DNA of 64,000 nt from Motacilla alba alba (taxonomy: Eukaryota; Chordata; Aves; Passeriformes; Motacillidae). The translations under genes and the position numbers were made by a program. The stretch spans positions 27,239,129 to 27,303,128 of the forward strand of contig NC_052016.1 in the NCBI RefSeq assembly GCF_015832195.1, read 5' to 3'. Each line of letters opens with the position of its first letter. The stretch's first letter is position 1. The notes under the pieces are model-generated. The model was not told the origin of the DNA and did not search any database. It saw only the letters and a list, made by a program, of their open reading frames with translations. This document shows, piece after piece, positions 12,099-27,000 of the stretch.

Positions 12099-13527
12099 AA
12101 GCACATTTCTAAGTGAGCTACCTCTCTCATTGCTCATAAAAATATCTACACAAGGAGGTAGTTTGCAGTACCCAGCTTAAGGCTGGATTTACTGGCAAGA
12201 AAATGTATCTGTGCTCTTACTCACTATTCCATACTCTCATTATATTAACAGCACTCTGTGTGGTACTTGTGTTTTCCAAACACATGACCAGACAAAGCCA
12301 CACAAACATTTCCTTTTCCTTCCTTAGTGCAGAGCTGTGTACAACACCACACCAACTGTAATTCCACACTCTAGCTCTGCTTAGCAGTAACTCTGTATAA
12401 GTGAAGACCTAAGGATTAAAACAGCTTAATTGCTACATCCCTTTAGACCTGCATCTAAGCCAAGCAGAGTTTCTGATCCTGGCCCATAGCCTGCAGGAAT
12501 TTCATGGAGAGATGTCTCCTCTACTGCAATTACAACCTGCCAACAGAAATGCTTTGCAGGCAGTCATCCACTGTTACTTGGCGTGAGGGAAGCAAGCAAA
12601 GACTTATTATGATTTTGTCTTAAGAATTCATACATAGTCAAAAGCTGTTTTACATTCAGAAACATTGAATTAAAATAAGACGGTGCCAGATTTCATATTC
12701 ACCTTGAGAGAAAAGTATAAAATTGAATCTTGTTTCACCTTTTTCTTTGATTATGTCATATTAAAACCTTGTGTTCTGAAAAGTTGGAAGCAATTAGTAA
12801 TTTTTTGTAATTTATCAATTTTGTTATTACCTTTAATTTATAAGGTTTCATATCCTTTATATAATATTCTTCAGACATTTGATTCAATATAATACTCTGC
12901 TTCAGCATTATTAAAATAAAATTGTTCAGCATTCCAAAATAAAATAGATTAGCATTTCTAGTCCAACTTAGATTTTCATTGTAATTGATAAAATAACCCC
13001 ACTGTTTGAAACTCCAGAATATCTTGTGGGATACTACTTTCTCACTTGCTGTGCTTCTGGGTCCTTATTAACGATAAATGTAAATAAGAAATACAAGCTA
13101 GTACCTCTAGAGGATGAAAATGAAATCTTCTAAATCTCAAGTCGGATATTATTTCTGTACCTTCACACTTGACAAAGAAACTGTGTTAGTTAGCAAAGGT
13201 CAACCCATCATATATTCATGTCAGTAATCATTATATAGCTTTTCTTTCTTCTTCATTCTGTTCCAATAACACCTAAGTGCTGGATGACAATCATAACTGT
13301 AGTTTACAATTGCTTTTCATCCCAAAAGATCCTAATGTGCTTTAAAAGCCTTTCTAGAAATGTGGTTTGCAGAGATTATTTAGTCTACTATTACTGTTCA
13401 GACACCTCTGGTATGAAATTTGGCAACTGTTCAACATCCTTATCACACAGAAAACTAGAAGTGAATAGGTGAATCACAGGTCAGGTCAAAACATAATCAT
13501 CTACCAGAGATGAAGCCAGAGTTTCAA

Positions 13528-13528
13528 G

Positions 13529-13612
<84 letters not shown>
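13528..13612. repeat. Composite (ATT)n-(AAT)n microsatellite with self-complementary halves
   Basis: About 19 copies of TTA/ATT run from 13528 to about 13585 and then switch to about 9 copies of TAA/AAT up to 13612. The second half is the reverse complement of the first, so a single strand could fold into a hairpin of some 27 bp. The minus-strand open frame that reads as poly-isoleucine then poly-asparagine is only the translation of this repeat. Confidence 0.95.
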
Positions 13613-13613
<1 letters not shown>

Positions 13614-16600
13614 TAACAAGAACACAGCAAGTTAACATCTATGTCTGAGGGAATGGTCTCTATAGAGAATGATGTGGAGCTTACCAGGCTCTGGGAAGTG
13701 AGAGGCTCTGGGAAATACATTACTTTCTTTGAAATTAGTCTTTATACCCTGCCAGTGCTTCTGGAGAAAGTGGAAAAGTGACCAGGTTCTGGGATGCCCT
13801 TCTCTATCGTACGAGAAGAAGGACATGTAAGGACCTGTCTCACTTCACTCTTGTGAATCACCTCTATATGATCCATAAATTAAAGGCTTCCCCACACAGT
13901 CTGACCTTTAGTGAACAACAGTTGTCAAGACAGTGTCTTTTTAATATCATTCCCTTTCAATAATGCTTCATGCTCCTCCCATCATCTAACACCTGCAGTT
14001 GGTGGTACACTGCCCTTTCAAAGGAGTCCTAAAATCCCCTGAAACTAATCCCTAAAATTTCCAGGCTCTGGAAGTGGTCTTATGTGTCCAGAAATGGAAG
14101 TTGGTCATTCCATGACTTCAGAACACGTATCCAGATACAAGACTTTGGGATCTAAGGCCTTGCTGTGCTCTCCCACCTCCCAGCCTTTTGCGTTCCACCT
14201 TTGCTGGAATAGAATCAAAGGTGTTTAGTCCAAAGGCAAATGGCAGCAGCCTGTGCATTGCACCCCCCCTGCAGTAGAGCATGAAGGCTTTACAAAGATC
14301 TTGGCAGGGTTTATAATGGCGCTACTCTTGCTACTGTGAGTCAAGAGAGACTGAGCCACACTTGTGGCACACAAAATGCAGGTGGGACCTTTCCTCTCCT
14401 CTTGCCAATATTAGGTTCTGGCAATTTGCATACATGGGGCCAAATAATTATCAGATACTCCAGTCGCACCTGCATTGCCCAGGATCTTGGCTCCAGGCCA
14501 CTTCTGCTGAAAGGATTGAGAGCTCAGGGCTGCTCTCCTTGCATATATGAACTGAGTCTGCACTGAGAGCAGGCTGAGCTGTGCTTAGCTCATTGCTCAC
14601 TGACATACTCATGCAATATAAAAGAAATCATTATTTTAAAAATATTGGTAAAAATCACACTTACCTCAGTTCCTTTATTTGGTGATTTAATTATTTAAAG
14701 TGCCAAGGCTTAAATGAACTACTGAAAAATGAGGTATAATTCTAGCGAGAATGCCATTACTACACTGAAACTCAATGGCCTGCACGCATTGTCATTCTGA
14801 TACTTTGTTTTCATGCACACATAAATTTCCAAGGAAACATGTTTTGAACTGAGTCCTTTTTCAGATTTGGTGGCTTTTCACGTGCTCATTTTGGTTTTCT
14901 ATTTTATTTTTTTACAACACAAACAGGAATGTTTCAGCATTGCTTTACTACAGGGAGATTGGGCACAAAGAGAAAATTAACTCCTATGGCTTATTAAAAA
15001 AAAAAAAAAGGACCATTTTCATTTTATGGGTTCTGCCACCAGGAAGACATAAAATTACAAGTGTCTTCATTGTGTGTTTTTTTGTGAATGAAGGTCTTGA
15101 TGGATGTAGGACCTGGCTGTAAACAGTGCTCTTTAAACATTCACAGAATAAATTAAGTTTTACATAAGAATAAAGTCTTCAACACATTTGGTTCAAATCC
15201 TGCTAAATCTGTATCACTCTTTTGAATCATGATAAAGGTTTTAGGTTGAACAGAAATTTATATTAAACCATAAGAATATCTGAGTTTTTCAGAAGAAAAA
15301 TGTTTTCATTCTGCAGAGACTCCAGGCTGCATACTTGTCCCTCATGTTGTTTTAGAAAATCCTTTTTGTCTACTTTTCATTAATTTTTCAACAATAGGGT
15401 CCCCACATACATATTAGAAATTAAATTAAAACTTTCAGTTCAGATTCTATGAACCTTGATAATTACTGGACGTCTTTTCCATTATTAGACTTAAAAGTTT
15501 GATTTTTTTTTCTTTTTACTTTTTCTCAAAGGTGACCTGGTAATATATTTTACATTCAAAAATATTATTTATTAAACTTAACAGTGCACTTTGCTGTGTC
15601 ACCACTATTGTTGCAATGGACTATGTAGATTAGCACCGTTCCTACTGTGCCAGTTGATAAGGCATCTAATTTAATACACTACCACTCCTGTGTTTGCATG
15701 CAACCACTGGGATACATGTATCTTTTCCTGAAGTGATTGATTTTCTGTTGATGAAAGTTTATTGGAAATTCTGAGACTCCAGAGGCTGTTCAGCTGAGTC
15801 CTGAATCTGGATTTAAAAATACATTTTCTTCTTTCTTTCAAACTGAAAAACAGGCACAGAGAATCAGATCTCCTTTTAAAATGACACAGTAAAAATGGGA
15901 TACAAACTTAAGAGTTGTTTATTATGAGAAATAATTCCATTTGAGACCTTGCATATGATTGACATAGTCTATGCTTTGAGAAGATTTAAAAAATCTCAAG
16001 AGACAATCTCATAATGAATCATTTATTATGTATACCTCTTATTTCTAGAGGGGTTAAGGATGAGTGAGCATGAAAGCCAGGGACAGAGCTTTATGCATCC
16101 CATAAACACTCCTTGCAGATATTTATATGTGTCCTCAAGCACCTCTGCATGAAATGCAGGAGCAAGGACACTTAGTACATTTCCTAAAAAACTTCTGCTG
16201 CATAGAAAATGCTGGCTCTCTGGCATCTGAATCCTGCCATGACCCCAGAAGCCAAGCGGGCAAGAACAGAGAGAAGACCAACAGAACACTTACAGAGAGC
16301 AAAGGTCAAGCCAGCCTTTCTTTGTACCAGAGAGTAACAGGCAAGGGGTGGGGGTACAGAGCAGCCAGGCTGCAGCCCATGCACTAATTAACCTTAGAGC
16401 CAAAAGGCAAGAATGTTGTACAGGGGGATGGAACAACCACCGGTGGTGAAATGCCAGGGAATGCATATCATTGGCTTTCTGCATCACCTGTTTTCACTAG
16501 ATGCGCATTTGGAGAAGTATTTCTGTTCAGCAGGGGTTTTGGGGGTCAAAGCATCAAAAGGCAGTTTGCATAAAAATACAGAATTACCTTTTCAAGAATA

Positions 16601-17307
16601 TTTGCCCCAAAATTTCTGTCCTTGGACCAGTTTTGCATTGAGCAGAGGTTTTCTTTTTCTTCTGTACACCCTTAAAAGAATTCTTTAACTATTCTTTTCA
16701 GGGTCACAGACCAAAGGTCAAATGGGTTTAATTAAACATAAAAGGGAGATTTTGTAGCCAAGTTGTCGGCATACTTCTATTTACAAGCTGGCATATGAAA
16801 AGTCAGCAGGTGCCTTTCCAGAGCAACAGGTATGATATGTAGCTCTTAGAACTATCTAATACTGTTATAAACACCATGATTTACAGGCTGCCAGATGACT
16901 TAGACAAAGAGCCATCATAATGACTTCCCTGGCTCTGTAATAGCTTCATTTAAAATAAGTGTTAGGAGGTAGCACTGCTCAGTTTTGTGTTCGGGGCAGA
17001 CACAGTTAGGTAGGACACTCTGGTGTACAAAACATGTTAGAGCCACTTGTCTGCAGGAATTCATGCTCTCATTTTACAGTGGTGGCTACTTGGATTGTTG
17101 AAGAAGACCTGCTTGAGTAGTTTTGTACCTGTGCATTTTTTCTGTAAAACACAGTTTAAAATTCTGGACCCTGGCTATCAATTTGAATATTCACCTTTTG
17201 CTATCTAAACTGCATTGATGAGATTGAAGAGTGAATTGTTTCACCCTTATGAGTGGTAAAAGTGCCAGAACTTAGTGAAGGAATTAGGAATACTTGGAAA
17301 GAAGGTC

Positions 17308-17348
17308 TGCAGGGAACTTGGCAGCCTGGGATGCAGGGAACTTGGCAG
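17308..17348. repeat. 17-bp direct repeat, 24-bp period
   Basis: TGCAGGGAACTTGGCAG occurs at 17308-17324 and 17332-17348, separated by 7 bases. Both copies lie in a 64-codon plus-strand frame, where they give a repeated QGTWQ, but that frame has no other support. Confidence 0.85.
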
Positions 17349-20300
17349 GTTTCAATACAGGGAGATGACACATTCACAGTCCACTCCTGGGGTTTTAATA
17401 TTTCAAGTGAAAAAATTATCCTGGATGATGGCAGGAACTTCCATTAAAAATGTGTGAAAATAAAGATCATAATCAATAGTAATTTTCTGCTAATAGCACC
17501 ATTTAGCTTGGGTTTGGTCACAGGTACAGGATCACTGAGGACACACCACGGCAGAATTTGCCTGATGGTATGGGACACATTACCCAGCAGTACTTCCTAG
17601 TTCAGACCTGGATGTGCTGCAAACATCCAAACATAAAAAACTTTCAACAGCAGCAGTGTTCCAAACACATCTGACACAAGCAGTGCTCAAGACAGGCAAA
17701 TGTTTTAATGTCCCCAGTCTTCAAAAGATATAATTTTAAGAATTGCATTTCTTTTTGCTGCTTCCTAGTATTTCAATGCTTGGTTACTACTGTTTGTTTT
17801 TTCTTTTAAGCAAGATACACACCCCTCTTATCTTACTTCTTCCACCTCAGAATCAGGAGAAACCTGTTTCCCAAACAAGCAGAAGCCTTTACTGAAATAC
17901 ACAAAAAAGCATAAAGTATTTCAGCTCACCAGAAATTGCTGAAAGGAAAACAGGAAATTGATCCATTTTTTTCATTTATTTTTTACCTGCTTGTTTTACA
18001 AATGTTTTGGTTTTTTGCAAAAAAATTATCTAAAATTCATCTTGTCAACATGCTTATTGTTTAAAACAAACCACAGTCACTATTACTGTCATTTAAAATA
18101 GAGGAGTATGTTGAATTGTTCTAATTTGGTGGCTAAAAGGTAGTAACTACTGTGAAAAAAGTGGCAAGACATGTTGAATATAATAGGCAGACCATCAAAC
18201 TAAAAGAAATCTTTTTTTCACCTAAAAATCAAAATAAATAAACAAACCCACACATTTAAAAAATAAATACAGTAAGCACACAAGTGTCAGTAAAAATCTG
18301 GATCTTTCCTAGTAACACAATGGAAGACATTAAAAATAGATAGAAACAATAATGAGAACATTTCTATATGTATTACATGAGATTACCATCTCTGTGTGTG
18401 TGCAGACTACAAGATATTTCAGGTATCTTAACCCAAGCATTTAATCATGTGAAAGTACAAACAGCATATTTCAAAATAACATCCGGGAAGAGAGGACACC
18501 TCCTTTTTTTAATCTCTTTTTCTCACAACTGAAGAATGGAAAGCATTCCACAGAATGGGAGCAACCTGTGCCAAATTGACATTAAAATATGATAACTGGT
18601 TATTTCACAACTCCAGAAAGCCACAGTCTGGTACTCTCTGTGACCTTGGGTTAGATTTTCTATGTATACTGCTTTAGTGACTCACAGGGGTCTTTAAGCA
18701 GAGCTCAGGAAAAAAATGAGCTTCCTTTCTCCTGAGCAAACATTCACCCTGATCTTCCCCTCCTGGAAGGTCCTCTCCTGTGACCTTTAGGCACATTGAC
18801 TGCTGGTCTGCTGATGTGCATGAGGCAGCAAAGAGTTTGAGACTCTGTTACTGAGAGCACTTGTGTAAGAGGGAAAATACAGCCACACACACACACAAAC
18901 ACTGCCACTGAAGATTTGCATAAAATTATTGGGGTGCAGAAACCCTAGATCCTTTCCTTAAAACAGCTCTCAGCATACTTATCTTTAGGGACTTTTCACC
19001 TTGTGGATGTAATTCCTTAATTAATTACTTCATCTTCTGTCTACAATCCTCCAAACCTCTTTTCAGATCTGTTGTAATACAGTTACATATTCATGTGATT
19101 CAAGATTTGTCTCAGTCAAATGGGGTTTTTATTCATAATATGGATTATAATAACAGTTCTTTTGAAGTACAAGCTCATCAACACACCTAGCCAACACAGG
19201 TAGCTGCTTAATTAAAAAAGATAAGTAGCAATGAGTTTGACATTTCAAAGAAAGACACATTTAAATGTATACTCCTTTAAAAGTAACTCTGCCTAGCTGT
19301 GCAGATGCTGCACTTCATTCATAATTAAGGTAAGCTTTTACCTCCTTAAATGGAGTTTACAGAAGACAAATATTTATGCTTTTCTGCACTCACTAAGATA
19401 GAGGTAGTCCCTACATCAATGGTGAAGGCTGCATTTCAACATTTGGGTGTGCAGTCTACGGCACATGGGAAGGCTACTCAGTGCCTGTTCAGTAAAGCTT
19501 TGATGTCCAAATCTGTGGCATCTAAGAGGCTGATCTCCCGGGTCTTCTGGAAGCACAGCTGCAAAACAAGTTTGTGTTTAGCTGGGAACCTTTGTGCAGA
19601 AGGAGGCCTCTGAGCAGCAGTCAGCCTACATGGGCATGCAGGTACAGATGCAGAGGCATCCATAAAGTGTAAACACCAAGTGTAAAACCAAGAGGTGCAC
19701 AGCGGTCTTTGAAGGTTGAAGTTTCAGTATGGAGAAAATGGAATGAGAAAGAGTTTTAAGATGAACAAATGAGACATTGTAGAAACAAGAACTAATATTT
19801 AACAATATTAAATGTTACCTTCTAGTAACCTAGTTGTGCATACTACCTTTAGCCCTGTGCTGCCCAGATGCTGAATGATTTTTAAGGAAATAATGGTTTT
19901 CCCCTTAATCTTTTCTTCTTATTTCTTCTGCTTCTTGGTTTTGAGATTTGGAAAGATGTGATATTGTTGGAAAGTTTAATCAAAGGAACAAACGTGTCCA
20001 ACGGATCTCCCTGGGCTGATATTCTAATTGCTTCCTAAAGTAAGTTTTGCAAGTGACATAAAAGAGTATCCTGTTTCATGTCCTGAGATTAGAAACTTCA
20101 CTATTGTGACAGAAATTCTTATAGAAATGATGCTTGTAGAGAAAGATGTGCTTACTGAGTAGCTTTGGCAGCCAGTGTGATTTGGCTGCTATGAAACTAG
20201 GGTGATCTGGCTCCATTCCCAGCTCTTTTGTGAATTTGCCCAAAAATTATCACTCAATTTAGTCCTCTTGTTTTGTTTCCTCAGTAGCACCAGGGTTTGG

Positions 20301-23300
20301 ACTGTCCACACATGACTTTACAAACTATCTAATATAGTGGGTTCCTATTACAGCTAAGAGGAAAAAAAAAGGCAAATCCTTAGTAGGCTTTTGAACATAA
20401 GGCAGAAATCTTTAAGTTCATTCTGTATTCAGTGAGGAACTAATAGAGAACAGAGCACTAGGGAAATGAGTTTCCTATGCTTCTAAATAGACAAGTTGCT
20501 GCATTCTATCATCTTGGACTGTTTTCAGTCTGGCTAGCTGTATTTCCAGATAATGAGGCAGCTTTAAATCCTGCTGCATATGATGAAATGTTTCAATGTT
20601 TTTCATTTTCTTGTTTGTGTTCTGCAAAAAAAACCACCCAGAAGCACAATAACAGGGAGTTGATTAGAAAGATATTGGGGACTATCAGGGGCTTCAGAAA
20701 AAAGTTACAAATCCTAAATATGGTAATATTTACAGTTTGCTAAAAGAAGCAATTCTGTGACATTTACTTTAGCACATTTTTTTCTTTCATTAAAGAAAAA
20801 ATTATGAGAGTTAAACTTTAATGCATTTTTTTTGTCTGTGTTGACAATTCAGATAGGTCTTGGGATTTGTTTGTGTGTTTGTCTATTTATTTCCTCTTAA
20901 TTGGATTATAAATGGTCACAGAGCCAATTCAGTCTCTAGGGTGTACAAATTAATGATGTTCTGAACCTCTTTCTGAAAGTTACTCACAAAGGAGCTGTAC
21001 TGAGAAAGATGCCACCTTCTCTTTTCATAGTTTAATTAAACTTTACCTGGCTATCAATAAATTAATTTACAAGGTCTTCCTATAATTTAAATGAAATTGG
21101 AAAATTATCCATTCTTTGACTTTTTTTCAGGAAACTGCATCAATATAATTTAAGAAATTAAATGTTACCTTGTTGCCTTCAGACAGATGATGTTAAAACC
21201 AGCCCCCTTTGTTTTCCCTCCTTTTCTACCAAAATTTTTATACTTTGCAAAACTGAGAAACCACCCATATTTTTCCCGTGTCTTGTAGCTAATATACCAT
21301 AACACTATACTGAGCATATCCCCACAAATGCTACAAATGCAGAGCAACATCTCTTTATTGGTGCGTTCTTATTCTTTCTTCTGTTTATTCAAATACAGCC
21401 AGATTGCTACATATCAAAAATAAAAAGTAATCCATCATTAAGTGCAGATAAGGTCCATGAAGAAGCAACACAGCTGCAGCCCTGTCAATGTTTCCTCATT
21501 TATTGAGTCCAGAGAGATAGAATTATTTCATGTGCAATGTTATGTGGACTAGGAGACAGAAAACAGGCCCTGGACCATTAGCAAGAATGAAGCCTTTGAG
21601 GTTTTCACCTCTGAAGAAAGAGTAATACTGCTGGAGAATACCAGCATAGAAGGGATTTCTGGTACAGTAAGTCATGGCAGATGTGACAGCACCCAAAGAA
21701 AGTGCTTCCTCCCATGAAGCCATGCTGACACAGTTATGGTTTGGACTGCTCCTGTAAGAACATTTTGAGGGGTGGGTGAACTTTAAAAGCAAACTGTAAA
21801 AGCTGCAAGGCTGTGCTACTGTAGTTCAACTGAATTTAAATATGAGAGAGGAGATTTCAAAAGACCAAAAGATTTACAGCCTCATTACACTGAAAATAGC
21901 TGTAATTTTTATGTTCTTGAGTTTTGAGGAGCTTTAAAAAGTTTTCTCCTATAACTTGGGGCTTCTATGCAGTATAAGGAAAACCACATCAAAAGAATGA
22001 GTGTCTGGGTCAAGACAAAGATGTAATTCCCAAGCTGTTGGAAGGAAAAGAGATGAAGACAGAACTAGGTCAGAGACCCAGCATCACAGCTCTGCAGATA
22101 TGCTTCTGGTGCTCTTTTTGGTATCCAGGGAACAGGGAGAAGAAGCCTTGTGCTCACCTCCAACAACAGGTGCTGCCCCAGCCTATCAACCACCAAACTA
22201 CAATTCATTTAAAGCTGCAGCTGACCTGATGTTGCAGTGCTCTGGCACAGGCAAAGGTATCAGAAGGTCATTAACACAGGACTGCTCAGAGCAGTCTGCT
22301 ATTTCAGGCAACTGTTTTTGCCTATACCTATAGACACTCCAGAGTTCACGTGTTAGTGTTAAATGGTTTCCAAATACAGAAACGCCAAACTGGTGGCCAC
22401 CAAAACTACTGGAATGAACAGCTCTGTTTGCTGTATAGGTGATAGGGCACTACCTTGCTGTTCTTAACTGGTCTTTCTTTTTTTTTTTAAATTCAACTCT
22501 AGGCAGCTTTGAAACAAAATAAATATGAAGACAGAACACAGTTGGAAGAAAATGATCATCATAAACTAAGTAAACAGTGAAATCAAATTGCAATCATAGG
22601 GTACAAAAAAAGAATTTTACATAAGACCAAGAAAGAGGAGAACAAGGGAGTAAAGATTCTACTTGAGTTGGTTATTAAGGGTACCTGAAACCATGACACA
22701 GGCAGAGGACAGGAAGATTAGTCTACACCTCACATAACTTATATTTCAAACTGAACTGAAAACCCTAAAAAGGTTTTCAAAAAGGAGAAGCAAGTTCTTT
22801 ATTTAAAAAATAATGCAGGTGACACTCAATGCTTGCATGACTATAAAAGATGAGCCTCCAAAGTTGTTTGCAGAGTTCAAAACCTTGCCACATCTGTCAG
22901 CTGCATGTAAGAACTGTTTAGGAATTTTAAAATTAAGCAAATGGAAAACCCCACAGAATATTACAGATTATGTGGATTCAGCGTTTCAGAACTTCTAGAT
23001 AAAACTATGACTTGTCTAGGAACTTTTCATATTTTTAATTACCCTTTTGGTCTTGTGGATGAGATCAAGCTCAGTAGAATTATGGAAGTACTTATAGAGG
23101 TACAGTCACTGTGAACCAGACTTGAAGCTATTGGGAGAGTGATAGAAGTTAAGCCATAAAGAGTCACTGCTTTATATTCAGAATATGTATTTAGTGAATC
23201 ACTGTCTATGCCTTATTTCTAAGTCACAAAACACTGCCACATGCTTTATGTTACTTTGCACAGCAAGCAGAATCATACTAAGCCCTGCTCAATTCCCCTG

Positions 23301-23954
23301 TGTCCATCTCTCACCTGCTACAGTAACGTGCAGTGATTCTTTGTCTGCTCAGCCGACCCCACATATTGCCTCTGCTTGAGACTGAAGTTTCCCTAGCCCC
23401 TTAGGAATAGCAGATGTGTCTGCAGCACTAATATGTCACACAGTACATCTAGATGTAAGTGAAATACCAGCCTGTCATGTTCCTCCAGTCTCTAGATTAT
23501 CTTGTAAAAACTTCTTATATAACCTTCTGAGGTAATTTCAAAGCACTGTTGAAAATTAAAGGATGTTGGCACCCAAGCTGAAAGTAAGCACCCTCAGAAA
23601 TACACCCACTTTAGAAGAAACCCTACATGATTAGAACCAACCTGAGGACATTGTCTTTAATCCAATAAGGGCATTTTTGCCAATTAACTTTTATAGGTGA
23701 TTTGTCCTGTACCATTTAAGTTAGCAACAGTTTCCACAGGTAGAAACTAATCCATTCTTATTCTGAACCTATGGAAAGACAAAGCAGTATTTTGCAAAGG
23801 TTATGTGTTTACACAAGACCAAACTAATGCAAGAGTTATACACCCCATAACAAAGACCCAGAATGATAGATAGCTTTACTGAACAATTACAATGGGACAC
23901 TGAAATCTCCAGCAGCCAAAAGCAATACTTGAGAGAAATTTTAAAATTAGGTGC

Positions 23955-24060
23955 CTGAAGTTAAGCACCCACATTCATATGTAGGCAGTGATGTGAGTGA
24001 TTTGAGATGTGAAGGATTCAAGCAACCACTGCTTACACTGGAATCACTCATCAAAAATCA
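23955..24060. repeat. Possible ancient amniote interspersed-repeat remnant
   Basis: TTAGGTGCCTGAAGTTAAGCA followed by CACCCACATT resembles the TAGGTGCCTAAAGTTAGGCACC text found in old repeats of turtles, crocodiles and birds. This is recognition from memory of a short string, and the family cannot be fixed without a library search. Confidence 0.3.
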
Positions 24061-27000
24061 GGTTACACAATTCTCAGCCTATATATAGATTTAATGCCTA
24101 AATTAGGAAGGAAATTTTGGAAGTCTTGAGCTCTGAATCTTAAAAACACTAGAAAACTTTAACATAAACATGGTATCAAGTTCTCATATATGGTAAATCA
24201 GTATCACCCTATTGGCATAATGAAAAAGCATTGATATTTTAATGAGATGAAGATCTGGCTTTGCAGTCTGCTGTGGCATTTGCGTGTCCATGTATGGATA
24301 ATATCTCTATATTGGCAGGGAGAGCTGGAGAGAAACAAGGGAACAGTCCCAGAAAGCAGGAGTTACAGGTTCAAGCCAGGATCTGTATCCAATCTGCTGT
24401 GCTATCGCTGTGCATATATCACTTTGTAATTCTGAGCATTTTCCCAAACAAACCTTCACCTCTACATACCTGTTTAGACTGTAAAACTCCTCTTGCTGTG
24501 TAGTCACACAATGCTGAGCAGAAACAGATTCTTAGCTCAGTTCATGCCCTCACCTGTTATTCCAAACACTATCAATATTAAATATATCTGAATTTATAAA
24601 ACCAGCCCCAGACTCTCTGACTTGGCTGTGTAAAATCTGCCCCTGACTCAGCAGAGAAAAAATACACCTGACAAGCCTTGAATCTGCATCTGCCTGTGTT
24701 TGCACAGACTCCATGTAATGGATGTAACTGCACATGAAATGTTACAATAACAATAAATACACATAAATCTACTAAACTGATGAGCATTCACTTGGTCCTG
24801 ATTAATGATGCCCTCAAGAGCAGCACCAAGCTGCATTTTCATCCTTAAAGGTGAAAAGCAACAGTTTTAAAGGACATGAAGCAACACAGAGGGCCATTTC
24901 TCTTCCAAGCCCTTGAGAAATATTTCCAGCAGGATTCTGCCCATCAATACAAAAGCACTGCATGGCGGCCAGAACTCCAGGAGGTAAAAAGCGCCATCAG
25001 CTCCGCCACAGGAGGGACAGCAACAAAATCTCTGCACCATGGTAGTAAAGGTGCTATTCAGTACCTGAGCAGAGACTTACAGGAGAACTCCACACCCCCC
25101 ACAGCTACCCTGGAGCACCCCTGCAGTAAAGTGGGCAGCTCTGCCCTTCAGGCTCATATAGCCAGGCAGGAAATCTCCAAAGGTTCTGAACCAGAGCTGG
25201 CTTTCATCCAGACAACGCAAAGGAACACAAGATCTGATCTGCCTGTGCCCATTCATGCAGGCATGGCTAAAGAAATGCCATGCACCCACAGTCAATTTGG
25301 GAATCGGCCTTAAGGACTCCTGTACCCCATCCTCTTCCCACACCAGCAGCTCTCTCTGCTAATCACATGCAAGTTTATGCTGCCAGTGTTATTTAAATGG
25401 GCTGAATTAGTTCTCCAAGTATTTAATAAATATTGCCTGCTGGCATAAAAGGGATTGAAGAGCTGGAGTTCTGAAAGAGCCAAACATCCCTTTTGGCACC
25501 TTTGCTCTAATGATGCAACTGTGTCTGTCAGTCTCTGCCAGTCTCAGCAGACTAGCATTAAAGTGACACTTTGCACAGGAAAAAGGAAATAAACAGATCA
25601 TGCTCCACCTGATGCATAAACAGTGGGATTTTGTTGAAAGCCACCAAATGCAACTTCAAACAGCAGTGCCTTGTATTCTGTGATTCATTTGCAAGCCATT
25701 GGCCAAGCAATAAAATTTGTCATTGTGAAGTATTTTTATTTTAAATAATATATGGAAATAGACTTATAATTGTTTTCTTCTGGGAGGAAAAAGGAGTTCT
25801 GATAATTAGGCTACCTAGTTAATTATGAATCCTCTTCAAATATGGCTAATAGTCTGGTTTGTCAACATAGATTAATAGAGATGGAAATGAAGTGTGTCTG
25901 ATTTTCCTAACCACAGTACTTTCAGAAATGGCAGAGGTGTTTTTCCTCCCTGAAAAGCAGATGTACCATAGGTCATGGCAAGATTCTGGGCACAAGCACA
26001 ACTACGTTTTGATGTTGAGCACTGTTAGCCTTCCTGGCTTCTTCCTCCCCTGGTCTATGCCCTTGTGAAGTAATTGTAATACTAACTCCAGCAGTAAATA
26101 TTAATTAAGTTCAGTTATTAAATTCCTCATTGTTACACAATCTCATAAAATAATAACAAGTACAAGCAACCACTAAATTTTGGCTACTTGCTATAAAAGG
26201 GACTTTATAACATGGCCGATTTTTAGCCTTTGCTCAAAAGACAGCTTTGGAGATTTTCAGCATGAAAAATAACTCAAGTTTTTCAGTGCACAGTGTTTTT
26301 GATAGAAGACTGACCCTCAGTCATGTCTCTTTTCTGGTCTAAAGGGCAGTGCAATGGGCTGGGACCCAGGTGATTTTTGCCCTATTTTCCCTCACCCTTG
26401 AAGGGTATCACTCTACTTCTGTACGCTGTGGTCATCATCTGTAAAATTCAGGTAGAGCTAAAAAATTCCTTTGTGAAGGAATGAAATTACCCCCCAAATT
26501 TCCCCCTCCAAATTGCTACAGAGAAGTTAGGCCCTATTACCCACATTGAAAAAAAATGGAGTCAACATTTTTCTTCTAATAATATAATGGAAAGACCAAT
26601 TACTCTCCTACATACACATATGCAATCATTTTACCAAAAAATTAAGTATAATATAAAGACCCCTTAGGTACTTTTCAGGAATCAGAAGGAAGATAAAATT
26701 AAATACTGTCTAACGAATAGTCTTTTTTGTCGTTATTAGATTCTCAGAAATATCATCCTAAGCTTGTTTTCTCTTTTTATGTTCTTCTAACTCTGCACAT
26801 TTTATAGGCATTAAGGATAAAATTTCACAGACCTAACTTGCAATCTTCAATGAATGAAGCTGAGTACCTTTATTACAGTTTAATAAATTGTTAATATTCA
26901 AGATAAATAATGAAATAACTACTGGCATGTAATCCCCTACTAATCATTACATAAATATGCTTTCTGACAAAATTTCAACTTATTACTAAAATATATAGCC

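Larger units (their letters stand above)
6471..13527. other. Noncoding AT-rich stretch, no gene recognised
   Basis: About 7 kb without a supported gene, RNA gene or identified mobile element. Homopolymer runs (for example T runs near 8241, 8941 and 11318) and a 13-bp direct repeat (10751 and 10773) are the only obvious structures. The longest open frames are about 80 codons and lack splice or promoter context. Confidence 0.5.

Noticed and set aside
13481..13720. Minus-strand frame with poly-Ile and poly-Asn
   Set aside because: It is a translation of the ATT/AAT microsatellite.
14658..14669. Consensus splice donor CTGAG|GTAAGTG on the minus strand
   Set aside because: It is isolated, without an acceptor or open frame to define an exon. 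Single matches of this kind occur by chance.
24876..25313. 145-codon plus-strand frame, and an ATGGCGGCC start within it
   Set aside because: No domain, weak start context, no upstream promoter and no convincing splice pair. A frame of this length is expected by chance somewhere in 64 kb.
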